Positions 34,641 to 42,890 of a DNA stretch of 59,180 bases are shown here, piece after piece. Position 1 is the stretch's first letter, and each line of letters starts with the position of its first letter. A model generated the notes under the pieces. It was not told the DNA's origin and ran no database searches. It saw nothing but the letters and a program-made list of their open reading frames with translations. The translations under genes were made by a program, and so were the position numbers. Source of the stretch: CAYNST01 sp964399955 (GTDB taxonomy: Bacteria; Pseudomonadota; Gammaproteobacteria; Pseudomonadales; Cellvibrionaceae); assembly GCA_964399955.1 (NCBI GenBank), contig CAYNST010000008.1, positions 1-59,180 on the forward strand, in the 5' to 3' direction.

Positions 34641-34679
34641 GTGCCGCCCGCCGGGTCTTTGGGAGCCGGCGGGCGGCAC
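34641..34679 (+). terminator. Strong hairpin after ffh
   Basis: GTGCCGCCCGCCGG (34641-34654) and CCGGCGGGCGGCAC (34666-34679) form a perfect 14-base stem with an 11-base loop directly after the ffh stop. No T-run follows. Confidence 0.75.
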
Positions 34680-34702
34680 TGCAAATGAGGCTGCATAAAG
34701 TC

Positions 34703-34731
34703 TATACATCATCTTTTGATTCCATTAGAAT
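34703..34731 (+). promoter_or_regulatory. Putative promoter of the rpsP operon
   Basis: TATACA (34703-34708) and TAGAAT (34726-34731), 17 apart, fit sigma-70 at 4/6 and 5/6. It lies about 100 bases before rpsP and after the ffh hairpin. Confidence 0.45.
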
Positions 34732-34833
34732 ACGCCGCCTTCCGCGGCCCTTCGGTTGCGGCACAGTTTTTTATCGCGATTGGCCAATTTGGTCGGTCCT
34801 TAAGTAATGACAGTCACACAGGACACAGTTTGC

Positions 34834-35088
34834 ATGGTAACCATTCGATTGACCCGTGGCGGCGCCAAAAAACGTCCATTCTACCAAGTGGTAGTCACCG
34901 ACAGCCGTAACAAGCGCGATGGTCGTTTTATTGAGCGTCTGGGTTTTTTCAATCCGATCGCGCGCGGTCAGGAAGAGCGTCTGCGTGTTGACGCAGAGCG
35001 TCTGCAGCATTGGTTGAACACTGGCGCGCAGATGTCTGACCGAGTTCAGCAGTTGGTCAAACAAGATCAGAAAGCCAAGGCCGCCTAA
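34834..35088 (+). CDS. rpsP: 30S ribosomal protein S16
   Basis: 84 residues, the usual length, with the conserved start MVTIRLTRGGAKKRPFYQVV and VTDSRNKRDGRFIERLGFFN. Binds 16S rRNA early in 30S assembly. ATG at 34834 is set by conservation; AGGA lies upstream. Head of the rpsP-rimM-trmD-rplS operon; rimM begins 15 bases downstream. Confidence 0.97.
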   Translation: MVTIRLTRGGAKKRPFYQVVVTDSRNKRDGRFIERLGFFNPIARGQEERLRVDAERLQHWLNTGAQMSDRVQQLVKQDQKAKAA

Positions 35089-35103
35089 ATCCGGGCTGTC
35101 ATT

Positions 35104-35655
35104 GTGTCTGCGTCTTCCGGGCAAGAGCTGCTGGTAGCCGGCCAGGTAGTTGGTGTGTTTGGCATCAAAGGCTGGCTGAAGGTCAAGTCGTTCACGCAGC
35201 CCGCAGACAATCTGCTGCAATATACACCCTGGTGGCTTGCCGCCGACCCAGCCGGTAACGACCGGCAAGAGGTAGAGGTGGACGCGTCGCAGAGCCGCCC
35301 TCAGGGCTATGTGGTGCACTTGCGTGGCGTTGATGATCGCGATCAGGCGGCCGCTTTGATGCGACGCTATATTCTGGTGCCGGCAGAAAGCTTGCCTCCA
35401 CTTGAGGATGGCGACTATTACTGGCATCAACTGACCGGCTTGACTGTAGTCAGTACCCATGGTGGCAAAGAGAGCTGTCTTGGGCTGGTCAGTGAGTTTT
35501 TGGAAACCGGCGCCAACGATGTGATGGTGGTGGCCGGGCATGCCGATGCCCTTGATTTGCGTGAACGCCTGATTCCATACGTTTACGGGCAATATATTTC
35601 ACGGGTAGACCTGGACGCCGGAGTGATCTGGGTGGACTGGGACCCGGAGTTTTGA
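35104..35655 (+). CDS. rimM: Ribosome maturation factor RimM
   Basis: 183 residues; helps assemble the 30S head around S19. N-terminal RimM domain with LLVAGQVVGVFGIKGWLKVK and a C-terminal PRC-barrel (LTGLTVVSTHGGKESCLGLV, LIPYVYGQYISRVDLDAGVI, DWDPEF). GTG start at 35104. A conserved second gene of this operon. Confidence 0.95.
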   Translation: MSASSGQELLVAGQVVGVFGIKGWLKVKSFTQPADNLLQYTPWWLAADPAGNDRQEVEVDASQSRPQGYVVHLRGVDDRDQAAALMRRYILVPAESLPPLEDGDYYWHQLTGLTVVSTHGGKESCLGLVSEFLETGANDVMVVAGHADALDLRERLIPYVYGQYISRVDLDAGVIWVDWDPEF

Positions 35656-35672
35656 GCAGTTTGACACGGCCG

Positions 35673-36446
35673 ATGAACATCGCCGTGCTGACGCTTTTTC
35701 CGGAGATGCTGGCAGCGGTCAGTGAATACGGTGTGACCGGGCGTGCAGTGGCTAAAGAACGCGTGCGTCTGCATTGCATCAACCCCCGGCAGTTTGCACG
35801 GGACAAGCACAATACAATTGATGATCGCCCCTACGGTGGCGGTCCCGGTATGGTCATGATGGCCGAACCGCTGGTGCAGGCGGTAGCTGCGGCCAAAGAC
35901 TGGATTGCCGGTCAATGTCAGGCGGGTGCCGGTCCGGTCGAGTCAAAAGTGATTTATATGTCGCCGCAGGGCCGAAGGTTGGACCAGCAGGCGGTTAAGT
36001 CGCTGCAGCAGGCGCGCAATCTGATTTTGGTGGCCGGCCGCTATGAAGGTGTGGATGAGCGCTTTATTGACGCTTGCGTGGATGAGGAATGGTCCATCGG
36101 CGACTATGTGCTAAGTGGCGGTGAGCTGCCAGCCATGGTGCTGATAGATGCGCTGGTGCGCCTGGAGCCCGAGGTGCTGGGTGCAACCCAGTCTGCCGAG
36201 CAGGACTCGTTCAGCAATGGTTTGCTGGATTGCCCGCATTACACCCGCCCTGAGGTTCATCAGGGGGTTGCGGTTCCGCCTGTGCTTTTGAGTGGAGATC
36301 ACGGTCGCATAGAGCAGTGGCGTTTGATGCAGTCTTTAGGGCGCACGGCTGAACGCCGCCCGGACTTGATCAAGGCTCTGAATTTGACGCCCGCGCAAGA
36401 GGCGTTATTACAGAACTACTGGGCGGAACATCGCCACAGCAACTGA
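35673..36446 (+). CDS. trmD: tRNA (guanine-N1-)-methyltransferase TrmD
   Basis: 257 residues; methylates G37 of tRNAs using S-adenosylmethionine. Knot-fold motifs are intact: DDRPYGGGPGMVMM, LVAGRYEGVDERFI and SIGDYVLSGGELPAMVLIDA. ATG at 35673 gives the family length (E. coli 255); a TTG at 35652 overlapping the rimM stop is possible. Two bases after rimM's stop the frame is open, so coupling is likely. Confidence 0.95.
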   Translation: MNIAVLTLFPEMLAAVSEYGVTGRAVAKERVRLHCINPRQFARDKHNTIDDRPYGGGPGMVMMAEPLVQAVAAAKDWIAGQCQAGAGPVESKVIYMSPQGRRLDQQAVKSLQQARNLILVAGRYEGVDERFIDACVDEEWSIGDYVLSGGELPAMVLIDALVRLEPEVLGATQSAEQDSFSNGLLDCPHYTRPEVHQGVAVPPVLLSGDHGRIEQWRLMQSLGRTAERRPDLIKALNLTPAQEALLQNYWAEHRHSN

Positions 36447-36683
36447 GCTGTTTGGGCCCGGTTGCTGTAAGCCGCCCATTGAAGATGACTTTAAACGCTG
36501 CCAGTTGCCGGCGGATGGTCATTGCAGTGTCTCCGCGGCTGCGTGGAAGATACAACGATGTGTATAGAGCCATGGATCTCTGGGTGCATGGCAGGTTTGC
36601 TCGCGGATAACCCCCTGGTTGGCCGCAGGCAGCCGGGTTTTATTTATGCTGCCGAGCCGGCAATGTTAATTTTGGAGTCAACC

Positions 36684-37040
36684 ATGAGTTCTAAAAACAA
36701 GATCATTCAAGCGCTGGAAAACGAGCAGCTGAAGCAAGATGTTCCCAGTTTTTCACCGGGCGACACCGTCGTTGTTCAGGTGCGTGTAATTGAAGGTGAC
36801 CGTCAGCGACTGCAGGCCTATGAAGGTTTTGTTATTGCCATTCGCAATCGCGGCCTGAACTCTGCCTTCACTGTGCGCAAAATGTCGCATGGCGTTGGCG
36901 TAGAGCGTACATTCCAGACGCACAGCCCCCAGATTGCCAGCATCCAGGTGAAGCGTCGCGGCGATGTACGCCAGGCCAAGCTTTACTATCTGCGTGAACT
37001 GACCGGTCGCGCGGCTCGCATCAAAGAAAAGCTGGGCTGA
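36684..37040 (+). CDS. rplS: 50S ribosomal protein L19
   Basis: 118 residues, with MSSKNKIIQALENEQLKQDV, FSPGDTVVVQVRVIEGDRQR and RRGDVRQAKLYYLRELTGRA. Lies at the interface of the two subunits. GGAG precedes the ATG at 36684. The 237 bases after trmD hold no gene. An intrinsic terminator follows. Confidence 0.97.
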   Translation: MSSKNKIIQALENEQLKQDVPSFSPGDTVVVQVRVIEGDRQRLQAYEGFVIAIRNRGLNSAFTVRKMSHGVGVERTFQTHSPQIASIQVKRRGDVRQAKLYYLRELTGRAARIKEKLG

Positions 37041-37065
37041 GTTACGCACAGACTGCATCTCCTTT

Positions 37066-37098
37066 ACCCCGCTGGCGTCCATCGCCTGCGGGGTTTTT
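37066..37098 (+). terminator. Rho-independent terminator of rplS
   Basis: ACCCCGC (37066-37072) pairs with GCGGGGT (37088-37094), with an inner GGCG/CGCC pairing, and TTTTTG follows. A classical intrinsic terminator 25 bases after rplS. Confidence 0.85.
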
Positions 37099-37120
37099 GC
37101 GTTTGCTGGACGAGGTGAGC

Positions 37121-38011
37121 ATGGATGAGCTGCAGGAGATAAACGCTTATCTGGAGCGTATGTGGGCCGAGCGCGGCTTGAGCAACAACACCCTGTTGAG
37201 CTATAGGCGCGACTTGAAGGCCTTTCTGGCCTGGTTGCAGCCGCAAGGGCGGCCGCTGCTGGAGGCTTGCGCAGAAGATGTGCAGCGCTATCTGGCCGAA
37301 CGTTCCGCCGCTGGCCTTTCACCGCGTTCCAGTGCCCGCTTTCTCTCGTGTCTGCGTGGTTATTTCGACTACTGCGTGCGAGAGCAGCGCTTACTCACCA
37401 ATCCGCTGCAGCACGTTGACAACCCCAGGCTGGGTAGGTCTCTGCCAAAATCCCTGTCCGAAGATGACGTGGAAGCACTGCTTGCTGCGCCGGATGTGGG
37501 CGAGCCGCTGGGTTTGCGGGACAAGGCGATGCTGGAGCTTCTTTATGCCTGCGGTCTGCGGGTGTCCGAGCTGGTAGGCCTGACTCTGGACCAGCTTAAC
37601 CTGCGCCAGGGGGTGGTGCGGGTGCGTGGCAAGGGTGACAAGGAGCGGCTGGTGCCTGTCGGCGATACCGCGCTGCACTGGCTGGCCGTGTATCTGCAAA
37701 AAGGGCGGGCGACCTTGATGGCCCAAGGCCCGTGCGACGCGCTCTTTCCCAGTCTGCGCGGTGACGCAATGACCCGGCAGACCTTTTGGTACCGCATCAA
37801 GCACTGGGCACAAGCGGCAGGCATCTCAACGGCTCTTTCGCCGCATACATTGCGCCATGCTTTTGCGACGCACTTATTAAATCACGGTGCGGACATCCGA
37901 TCTGTGCAACTTTTATTGGGTCACAGTGACCTAAGCACCACACAGATTTACACTTATGTAGCACAATACCGGTTGCAGCAGCTGGTGGCGGAGCACCATC
38001 CGCGTGGCTAG
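37121..38011 (+). CDS. xerD: Tyrosine recombinase XerD
   Basis: 296 residues; with XerC resolves chromosome dimers at dif. N-terminal SAM-like domain (RGLSNNTLLSYRRDLKAFLA) and C-terminal catalytic domain with Arg in CGLRVSEL, Lys in RGKGDKERLVP, HxxR in LSPHTLRHAFATHLL, and His/Tyr in LLGHSDLSTTQIYTYV; all catalytic residues present. ATG at 37121 has GAGG 7 bases upstream. Position upstream of dsbC is the standard one for xerD and argues against a mobile integrase. Confidence 0.95.
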   Translation: MDELQEINAYLERMWAERGLSNNTLLSYRRDLKAFLAWLQPQGRPLLEACAEDVQRYLAERSAAGLSPRSSARFLSCLRGYFDYCVREQRLLTNPLQHVDNPRLGRSLPKSLSEDDVEALLAAPDVGEPLGLRDKAMLELLYACGLRVSELVGLTLDQLNLRQGVVRVRGKGDKERLVPVGDTALHWLAVYLQKGRATLMAQGPCDALFPSLRGDAMTRQTFWYRIKHWAQAAGISTALSPHTLRHAFATHLLNHGADIRSVQLLLGHSDLSTTQIYTYVAQYRLQQLVAEHHPRG

Positions 38012-38158
38012 GGGGGCTGTTTGAACGGGCCGCTCGCCGCCGATTGGCTGCGCAACCGGAGGCAGGAGCCGAGGTCTTGGTTGCATTGTGATCAGACCAT
38101 GAGTGATGGGCCGCAAGGCTCATCTTGAACTTACCGATAGAGCAGGAATTCTCTGATA

Positions 38159-38932
38159 ATGAAGCTTAAGACTCCAATTGTTACGTGCTGGTTGATGGCT
38201 GCGGCCGCTCTGGCTGTCACTCATTCTGCTGCGGCCAACACAGAGCAAAAAGCCAAAACCGAGGACCTCAGCGAGATCAAAAAGTCTATATCTGCAGGCC
38301 TGGAGTCAGGTAAAGCCGGTATTGTCGTGACTGCGGTCGAGGCTTCTCCCATCCCGGGGCTTTACAAAGCCACCATTGGGGAAGGGCCCCATGTCTATGC
38401 CACTGCGGATGGCAAGCACTTTGTTGCCGGAGAAATCTATGCGGTCAGCGGCGGAAAGATCGTCAACCTGACCGATCAGGAACGCAACGTAGAACGCGCC
38501 AAAGCAATGGCATCATTGGACAAAAAAGACATGGTTGTCTTTGCGCCCAAAGAAAAAGCCAAAAAAGTGCTCTATGTCTTCACTGATGTAGACTGTGGCT
38601 ACTGCCAGCTACTGCACTCCAAAGTGCCGGAATACAACGAGATGGGCGTTGAGATTCGCTATCTGGCCTATCCGCGGGCAGGCATGGGCTCCAACAGTTC
38701 AAACAAGATGGTATCGGCCTGGTGTGCCAAGGACCCTCACGATGCCCTGACGAAGCTGAAGCTGCGCCAGGAGATTCCGCAGAATCTGTGCGCCGACAAC
38801 CCGGTAGCGTCGCATTTTGAACTGTCGCGCAAGCTGGGCCTGACGGGTACTCCAGCCATGATAACCGAATCCGGCGAGTTGATTGCGGGCTACGTGGAGC
38901 CCCAGCGTTTGAAGCAGATGCTGGAACTCTAG
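38159..38932 (+). CDS. dsbC: Thiol:disulfide interchange protein DsbC
   Basis: 257 residues; periplasmic disulfide isomerase, dimer. Signal peptide ends near THSAAA. The dimerisation domain (SISAGLESGKAGIVVTAVEA-like) precedes a thioredoxin domain with the CxxC site DVDCGYCQLLHSKVP and the cis-proline TGTPAMI. Two further cysteines are present (SAWCAKD, PQNLCADN), as in other DsbC. Conserved neighbour of xerD and hom. Confidence 0.95.
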   Translation: MKLKTPIVTCWLMAAAALAVTHSAAANTEQKAKTEDLSEIKKSISAGLESGKAGIVVTAVEASPIPGLYKATIGEGPHVYATADGKHFVAGEIYAVSGGKIVNLTDQERNVERAKAMASLDKKDMVVFAPKEKAKKVLYVFTDVDCGYCQLLHSKVPEYNEMGVEIRYLAYPRAGMGSNSSNKMVSAWCAKDPHDALTKLKLRQEIPQNLCADNPVASHFELSRKLGLTGTPAMITESGELIAGYVEPQRLKQMLEL

Positions 38933-39084
38933 TCGTAACGGCACCACCGCGGCTGCTCCCAGTAGCCGCGCTTCCCGCTCTGCTCACACCCCGCCAGATT
39001 GACAGTTTCCAGGCGCGCCAGTATGGTTGCGGTTCTTTTTCTGGCCGCCTGCAAAGTGGCGGCTTTGGCAACTGAGGTAGTCCC

Positions 39085-40389
39085 TTGAAACCTGTAAACA
39101 TTGGCATCTGCGGGCTTGGTACGGTCGGCAGCGGCACCGTCAACGTTATTACCCGCAACCAGGCAAAAATCAACGCCCACGCCGGCTGCGAAGTACGTGT
39201 GGCCCAGGTTGCCGCACGCCGAGACAACCCCAAATGCGATCTCTCTGGCATTGATGTGACGCGCGATGTCTTTGCGGTAGCGGACAACCCGGAAGTAGAC
39301 ATCCTGGTGGAGTTGATTGGTGGAACCACCGTTGCCAAAGAACTGATCGAGCGGGCGATTGCCAACGGCAAGCATGTGGTCACCGCCAACAAGGCTCTGA
39401 TCGCCGAGTTTGGCAACGAGCTGTTTCAGAAGGCCCAAAAGCAAGGTGTGAGCATTGCTTACGAGGCCGCCGTGGCCGGAGGAATCCCCATTATTCGTGC
39501 GCTGCGCGAAGGTCTGGTCGCCAACAATATTCAATGGCTGGCCGGAATCATCAACGGTACCGGCAACTTCATCTTGACGGAGATGCGCGACAAGGGCCGC
39601 ACCTTTGCCGACGTTTTGCAGGAGGCCCAGGAACTGGGCTACGCCGAGGCGGATCCAAGTTTTGATGTGGAGGGTACGGACGCGGCACACAAACTGGTGA
39701 TTCTGGCGTCTTTGGCATTCGGCATGCCGCTGCAGTTTGACCGGGTCTTCACCGAAGGTATCAGTCGTATCCTGCCCGCCGATGTTGCTTATGCGGGGGA
39801 ACTTGGCTATCGCATCAAGCATCTTGGCCTGGCCCGCAAACATGCCCACGGCATCGAGCTGCGGGTGCATCCCACGCTGATTCCGCAGAGGCGGCTCATT
39901 GCCAACGTAGACGGCGTGGCCAATGCCGTAGTCGTAAAGGGGGACGCCGTAGGGCCTACCCTCTACTATGGCCCGGGCGCCGGAGACGAGCCGACTGCCT
40001 CCGCCGTTATCTCCGACATTGTCGACCTCAGTCGCACCTTGAACTGTCATCCCAACAGCCGGGTGTCCTATTTGGGATACCATTGCGACTCGCTGACGGA
40101 CTTCCCCATTCTGGACATGGACGATACGGAAACCTGCTACTACCTGCGTATGTCGGCGCTCGACAAGCCCGGTGTCCTCTCAAAGGTGACGCAGATTTTG
40201 AGCGACGCCGGCATCAGTATCGAGGCGCTGATTCAGAAGCAGCCCTGGCAGGGCGAGACCGAAGTACCGGTCATTCTGCTGACCAACAAGGTGCTGGAGC
40301 GCAATATGAATACTGCCATCCGGCAGATCGAGGCCCTGCCCAGCATAGGTGGCGCCGTGGTAAAAATCCGGGTGGAAACCCTCAGCTAG
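39085..40389 (+). CDS. hom: Homoserine dehydrogenase
   Basis: 434 residues; reduces aspartate semialdehyde to homoserine for threonine and methionine synthesis. NAD(P)-binding GICGLGTVGSGTV, catalytic and substrate regions TANKALIAEFG, GIINGTGNFILTEM and DVEGTDAAHKLVILASLAFG, and a C-terminal ACT domain (RMSALDKPGVLSKVTQILSD), the usual site of threonine feedback. TTG start at 39085 has GAGG 7 bases upstream and the protein opens with KPVNIGICGLG. Not fused to an aspartokinase, as in Pseudomonas. thrC follows after 15 bases. Confidence 0.95.
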   Translation: MKPVNIGICGLGTVGSGTVNVITRNQAKINAHAGCEVRVAQVAARRDNPKCDLSGIDVTRDVFAVADNPEVDILVELIGGTTVAKELIERAIANGKHVVTANKALIAEFGNELFQKAQKQGVSIAYEAAVAGGIPIIRALREGLVANNIQWLAGIINGTGNFILTEMRDKGRTFADVLQEAQELGYAEADPSFDVEGTDAAHKLVILASLAFGMPLQFDRVFTEGISRILPADVAYAGELGYRIKHLGLARKHAHGIELRVHPTLIPQRRLIANVDGVANAVVVKGDAVGPTLYYGPGAGDEPTASAVISDIVDLSRTLNCHPNSRVSYLGYHCDSLTDFPILDMDDTETCYYLRMSALDKPGVLSKVTQILSDAGISIEALIQKQPWQGETEVPVILLTNKVLERNMNTAIRQIEALPSIGGAVVKIRVETLS

Positions 40390-40404
40390 ATTAACGACTG
40401 GATC

Positions 40405-41811
40405 ATGGCCGTGAAATATATCAGTACCCGTGGCGAGGCGCCGGCGCTCTCGTTTGAAGACGTTGTGTTAACCGGTTTGGCAAGCGACGGTGGATTGTAT
40501 CTGCCCGAGACGCTGCCCTGCTTTTCTGCAGAAACCATCGCCGGCTGGGCCGGGCTTTCCTATCAGGAACTGGCGTTCGAGATCATGGCGCCGTTCGTCG
40601 ATGGTGCAGTCCCCGACGAAGATCTTAAAAAGATCATTGCCCGGGCTTATCAAAGCTTCCGCCACAAGGCGCTGGCGCCAATGGTGCAAATTGGACACAA
40701 CGAATGGGTGCTGGAGTTGTTCCAGGGCCCGACGCTCGCGTTCAAGGATTTTGCCCTGCAGTTTCTTGGGCACCTGTTGGACTACATCCTGGAGCGTCGC
40801 CAGCAGCGCGTGGTGGTGCTGGGCGCCACTTCTGGCGATACCGGTTCGGCCGCCATTGAGGGCTGCCGACGATGCAGCAATGTGGATGTCTACATTCTGC
40901 ATCCACACAACCGCGTGTCCGAAGTGCAGCGGCGACAGATGACATCCGTCATTGCCGACAACGTGCACAATATCGCGATTGAAGGAAATTTTGACGATTG
41001 CCAGAACATTGTCAAAGCGAGTTTTTCCGATCAAAGCTTTCTGCCGGCAGGCCGACAACTGGTGGCGGTCAACAGTATCAACTGGGCGCGCATCATGGCG
41101 CAGATCGTCTATTACTTTTATTCCGCCATCGCCCTGGGTGCGCCTGCGCGTCCGGTTTCCTATTCTGTGCCCACGGGCAACTTCGGCGACATTTTTGCGG
41201 GCTATCTGGCCAAACGCATGGGCTTGCCCATTGACCAGTTGGTCATTGGCACAAACGCCAACGACATACTGCACCGCTGCATCAGCGACAACGATCACAG
41301 CAAAAAGCCGCTGAGGCACTCACTGTCGCCGAGTATGGATATCATGGTCTCCAGCAATTTTGAGCGAATGCTGTTTGACCTGTACGACCGCGATGGTGCC
41401 AGAATCAAACAACTTATGCAGACGTTCAAAGACACCGGCACCCTGGCGCTGGACCCTGCCGTACTGGACAAGGCTCGCAGCCTGTTCAGCAGTTATCGCC
41501 TGGACGACGCGGAAACCAAGCGCGTTATCGCGGAGGTGTTCGGTGACACCGAATATCTGCTGGATCCTCACACGGCAATCGGCGTGCAGGCCGGTCGGCA
41601 AACACGCCGTAGCAATAGCGTGCCCATGATTTGTCTGGCCACTGCGCACCCGGCCAAATTTCCCGAAGCGGTGAAGGAATCGGGCGTGGTCAGCGAGCCG
41701 CAGTTGCCAGTCCACATGCAGGATTTGCTGCAGCGGCCTGAGCAATTCGAAGTCTTGCCGGACAATTTGGCTGCCGTGCAGGACTACATTGCCAGAACGT
41801 TGTCCGCCTGA
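40405..41811 (+). CDS. thrC: Threonine synthase
   Basis: 468 residues; PLP enzyme making threonine from O-phosphohomoserine. N-terminal YISTRGEAPALSFEDVVLTG, PLP lysine in GPTLAFKDFALQFLG, phosphate loop GATSGDTGSAAIEG and VPTGNFGDIFAGYLAKRMGL. Belongs to the long class like E. coli ThrC. ATG at 40405. Second gene of the hom-thrC operon, closed by a modest GC hairpin. Confidence 0.96.
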   Translation: MAVKYISTRGEAPALSFEDVVLTGLASDGGLYLPETLPCFSAETIAGWAGLSYQELAFEIMAPFVDGAVPDEDLKKIIARAYQSFRHKALAPMVQIGHNEWVLELFQGPTLAFKDFALQFLGHLLDYILERRQQRVVVLGATSGDTGSAAIEGCRRCSNVDVYILHPHNRVSEVQRRQMTSVIADNVHNIAIEGNFDDCQNIVKASFSDQSFLPAGRQLVAVNSINWARIMAQIVYYFYSAIALGAPARPVSYSVPTGNFGDIFAGYLAKRMGLPIDQLVIGTNANDILHRCISDNDHSKKPLRHSLSPSMDIMVSSNFERMLFDLYDRDGARIKQLMQTFKDTGTLALDPAVLDKARSLFSSYRLDDAETKRVIAEVFGDTEYLLDPHTAIGVQAGRQTRRSNSVPMICLATAHPAKFPEAVKESGVVSEPQLPVHMQDLLQRPEQFEVLPDNLAAVQDYIARTLSA

Positions 41812-41833
41812 TTGCAGGGCAGGTGTCAATCAC

Positions 41834-41854
41834 CGGGCAGCGGTGGGCCGCCCG
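41834..41854 (+). terminator. Weak hairpin after thrC
   Basis: CGGGC (41834-41838) pairs with GCCCG (41850-41854), 22 bases after the thrC stop. Short stem and no T-run. Confidence 0.25.
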
Positions 41855-42050
41855 ATGAACACTGTTTTTGCCTGTAGCTTGCTTCAGTGCAACATTCCGG
41901 TGCAATAACATGGCAGTCACAGCCCATAGCAGTGCTGCGGAGGCCGGCCGCTTGGCCTGTTAGCCATACGGTGGCGGCGCGGCAACGGCAATAACGGGAT
42001 GGAACATTAATTGCTCTGACGGACATCAGTTCGGGTCCCGGGGCAGATTG

Positions 42051-42875
42051 ATGTTGCATTTCACAGCTGGCGCGTGGGGAGTAGCTCTGTTGAGCCTGGC
42101 GGCTGCCGGTTTGGTTGCTGCAATCTACATTTCCATGCGCAACACGCGCCATCTGCGCGCGGAGGGGCTGGTTTGGTTGCAGGCCCTGCGCGCACTGATT
42201 ACCCACCTGCAACACCACCGGGGTTTGACCTCTGGTGTGGTGGGGGGGGATGCTTCCTTGCAAGCGCAGTTGGAAGATGTGCAGATTCAAATCAGCCTGG
42301 ACTTTGGCGCAATTAATAGCCTGGGTGCCTGGATCAAGCAGCACGAGCTGTGGCAATACATCACTCAGCACTGGGCGCGCCTGGCCCGCAATATCTATCA
42401 GCTGCCGGTTACCCGCAGCATTGACCAGCACAACCGGCTGATACGCAGCACCTTGCTGTTGGTGGATGAAGTGGCCGCTCGCTTTCATTTGCAGGTTGAT
42501 CACGGCGGCCACCTGTGGCGGGACCTACTGTCGCTGGCCGAAGATCTTGGTCATGTGCGCGCGCTGGGCACGGCCATAGCGGCCGGCGCCGGCAAAATGG
42601 CGATGTTGGAAGAGGCTCGCGCGCGTGACAGTTTACAAAAAAGCCTGCGCGCGGTGGCGCGTACCCTGAACCTGCCGCGCTGCCAGGCCAAGTTGAACTC
42701 GGAAGAACAAAGCTGCATGATAGAGTTTCTGGCCTACACAGACGCCCATCTGCTGCATGGAAGCCCGCAGGTCGCGGCCGCAGACTTCTACGCTGCCGCC
42801 ACGGCGGTGGTTGATGTCGTCTACACCCGCTTTGACGCCGAGCTCCTGTCCATGGCGCGGCGCCTAAATCCCTGA
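42051..42875 (+). CDS. Membrane-anchored protein with nitrate/nitrite-sensing-like domain
   Basis: 274 residues. One N-terminal hydrophobic segment (about 7-30) is followed by an all-helical domain. LQALRALITHLQHHRGLTSG resembles the NIT-domain signature (LQxERGLSAGxLG), and ARDSLQKSLRAVARTLNLPR lies further on. Unlike typical NIT receptors there is no kinase, cyclase or HAMP output domain, so it may be a sensor subunit or a structural protein. It sits between thrC (239 bases) and recJ (15 bases), so it may share the recJ operon. Function unknown. Confidence 0.6.
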   Translation: MLHFTAGAWGVALLSLAAAGLVAAIYISMRNTRHLRAEGLVWLQALRALITHLQHHRGLTSGVVGGDASLQAQLEDVQIQISLDFGAINSLGAWIKQHELWQYITQHWARLARNIYQLPVTRSIDQHNRLIRSTLLLVDEVAARFHLQVDHGGHLWRDLLSLAEDLGHVRALGTAIAAGAGKMAMLEEARARDSLQKSLRAVARTLNLPRCQAKLNSEEQSCMIEFLAYTDAHLLHGSPQVAAADFYAAATAVVDVVYTRFDAELLSMARRLNP

Positions 42876-42890
42876 TAATTGACAAACCCT

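Noticed and set aside
37121..38011. Mobile integrase
   Set aside because: Gene order xerD-dsbC-hom and complete XerD features show a housekeeping recombinase; no att repeats seen.
38929..40083. 384-codon frame antisense to hom
   Set aside because: Shadow of homoserine dehydrogenase, whose motifs are complete on the plus strand.
40468..41319. 283-codon frame antisense to thrC
   Set aside because: Shadow of threonine synthase, with no motif or ribosome site of its own.
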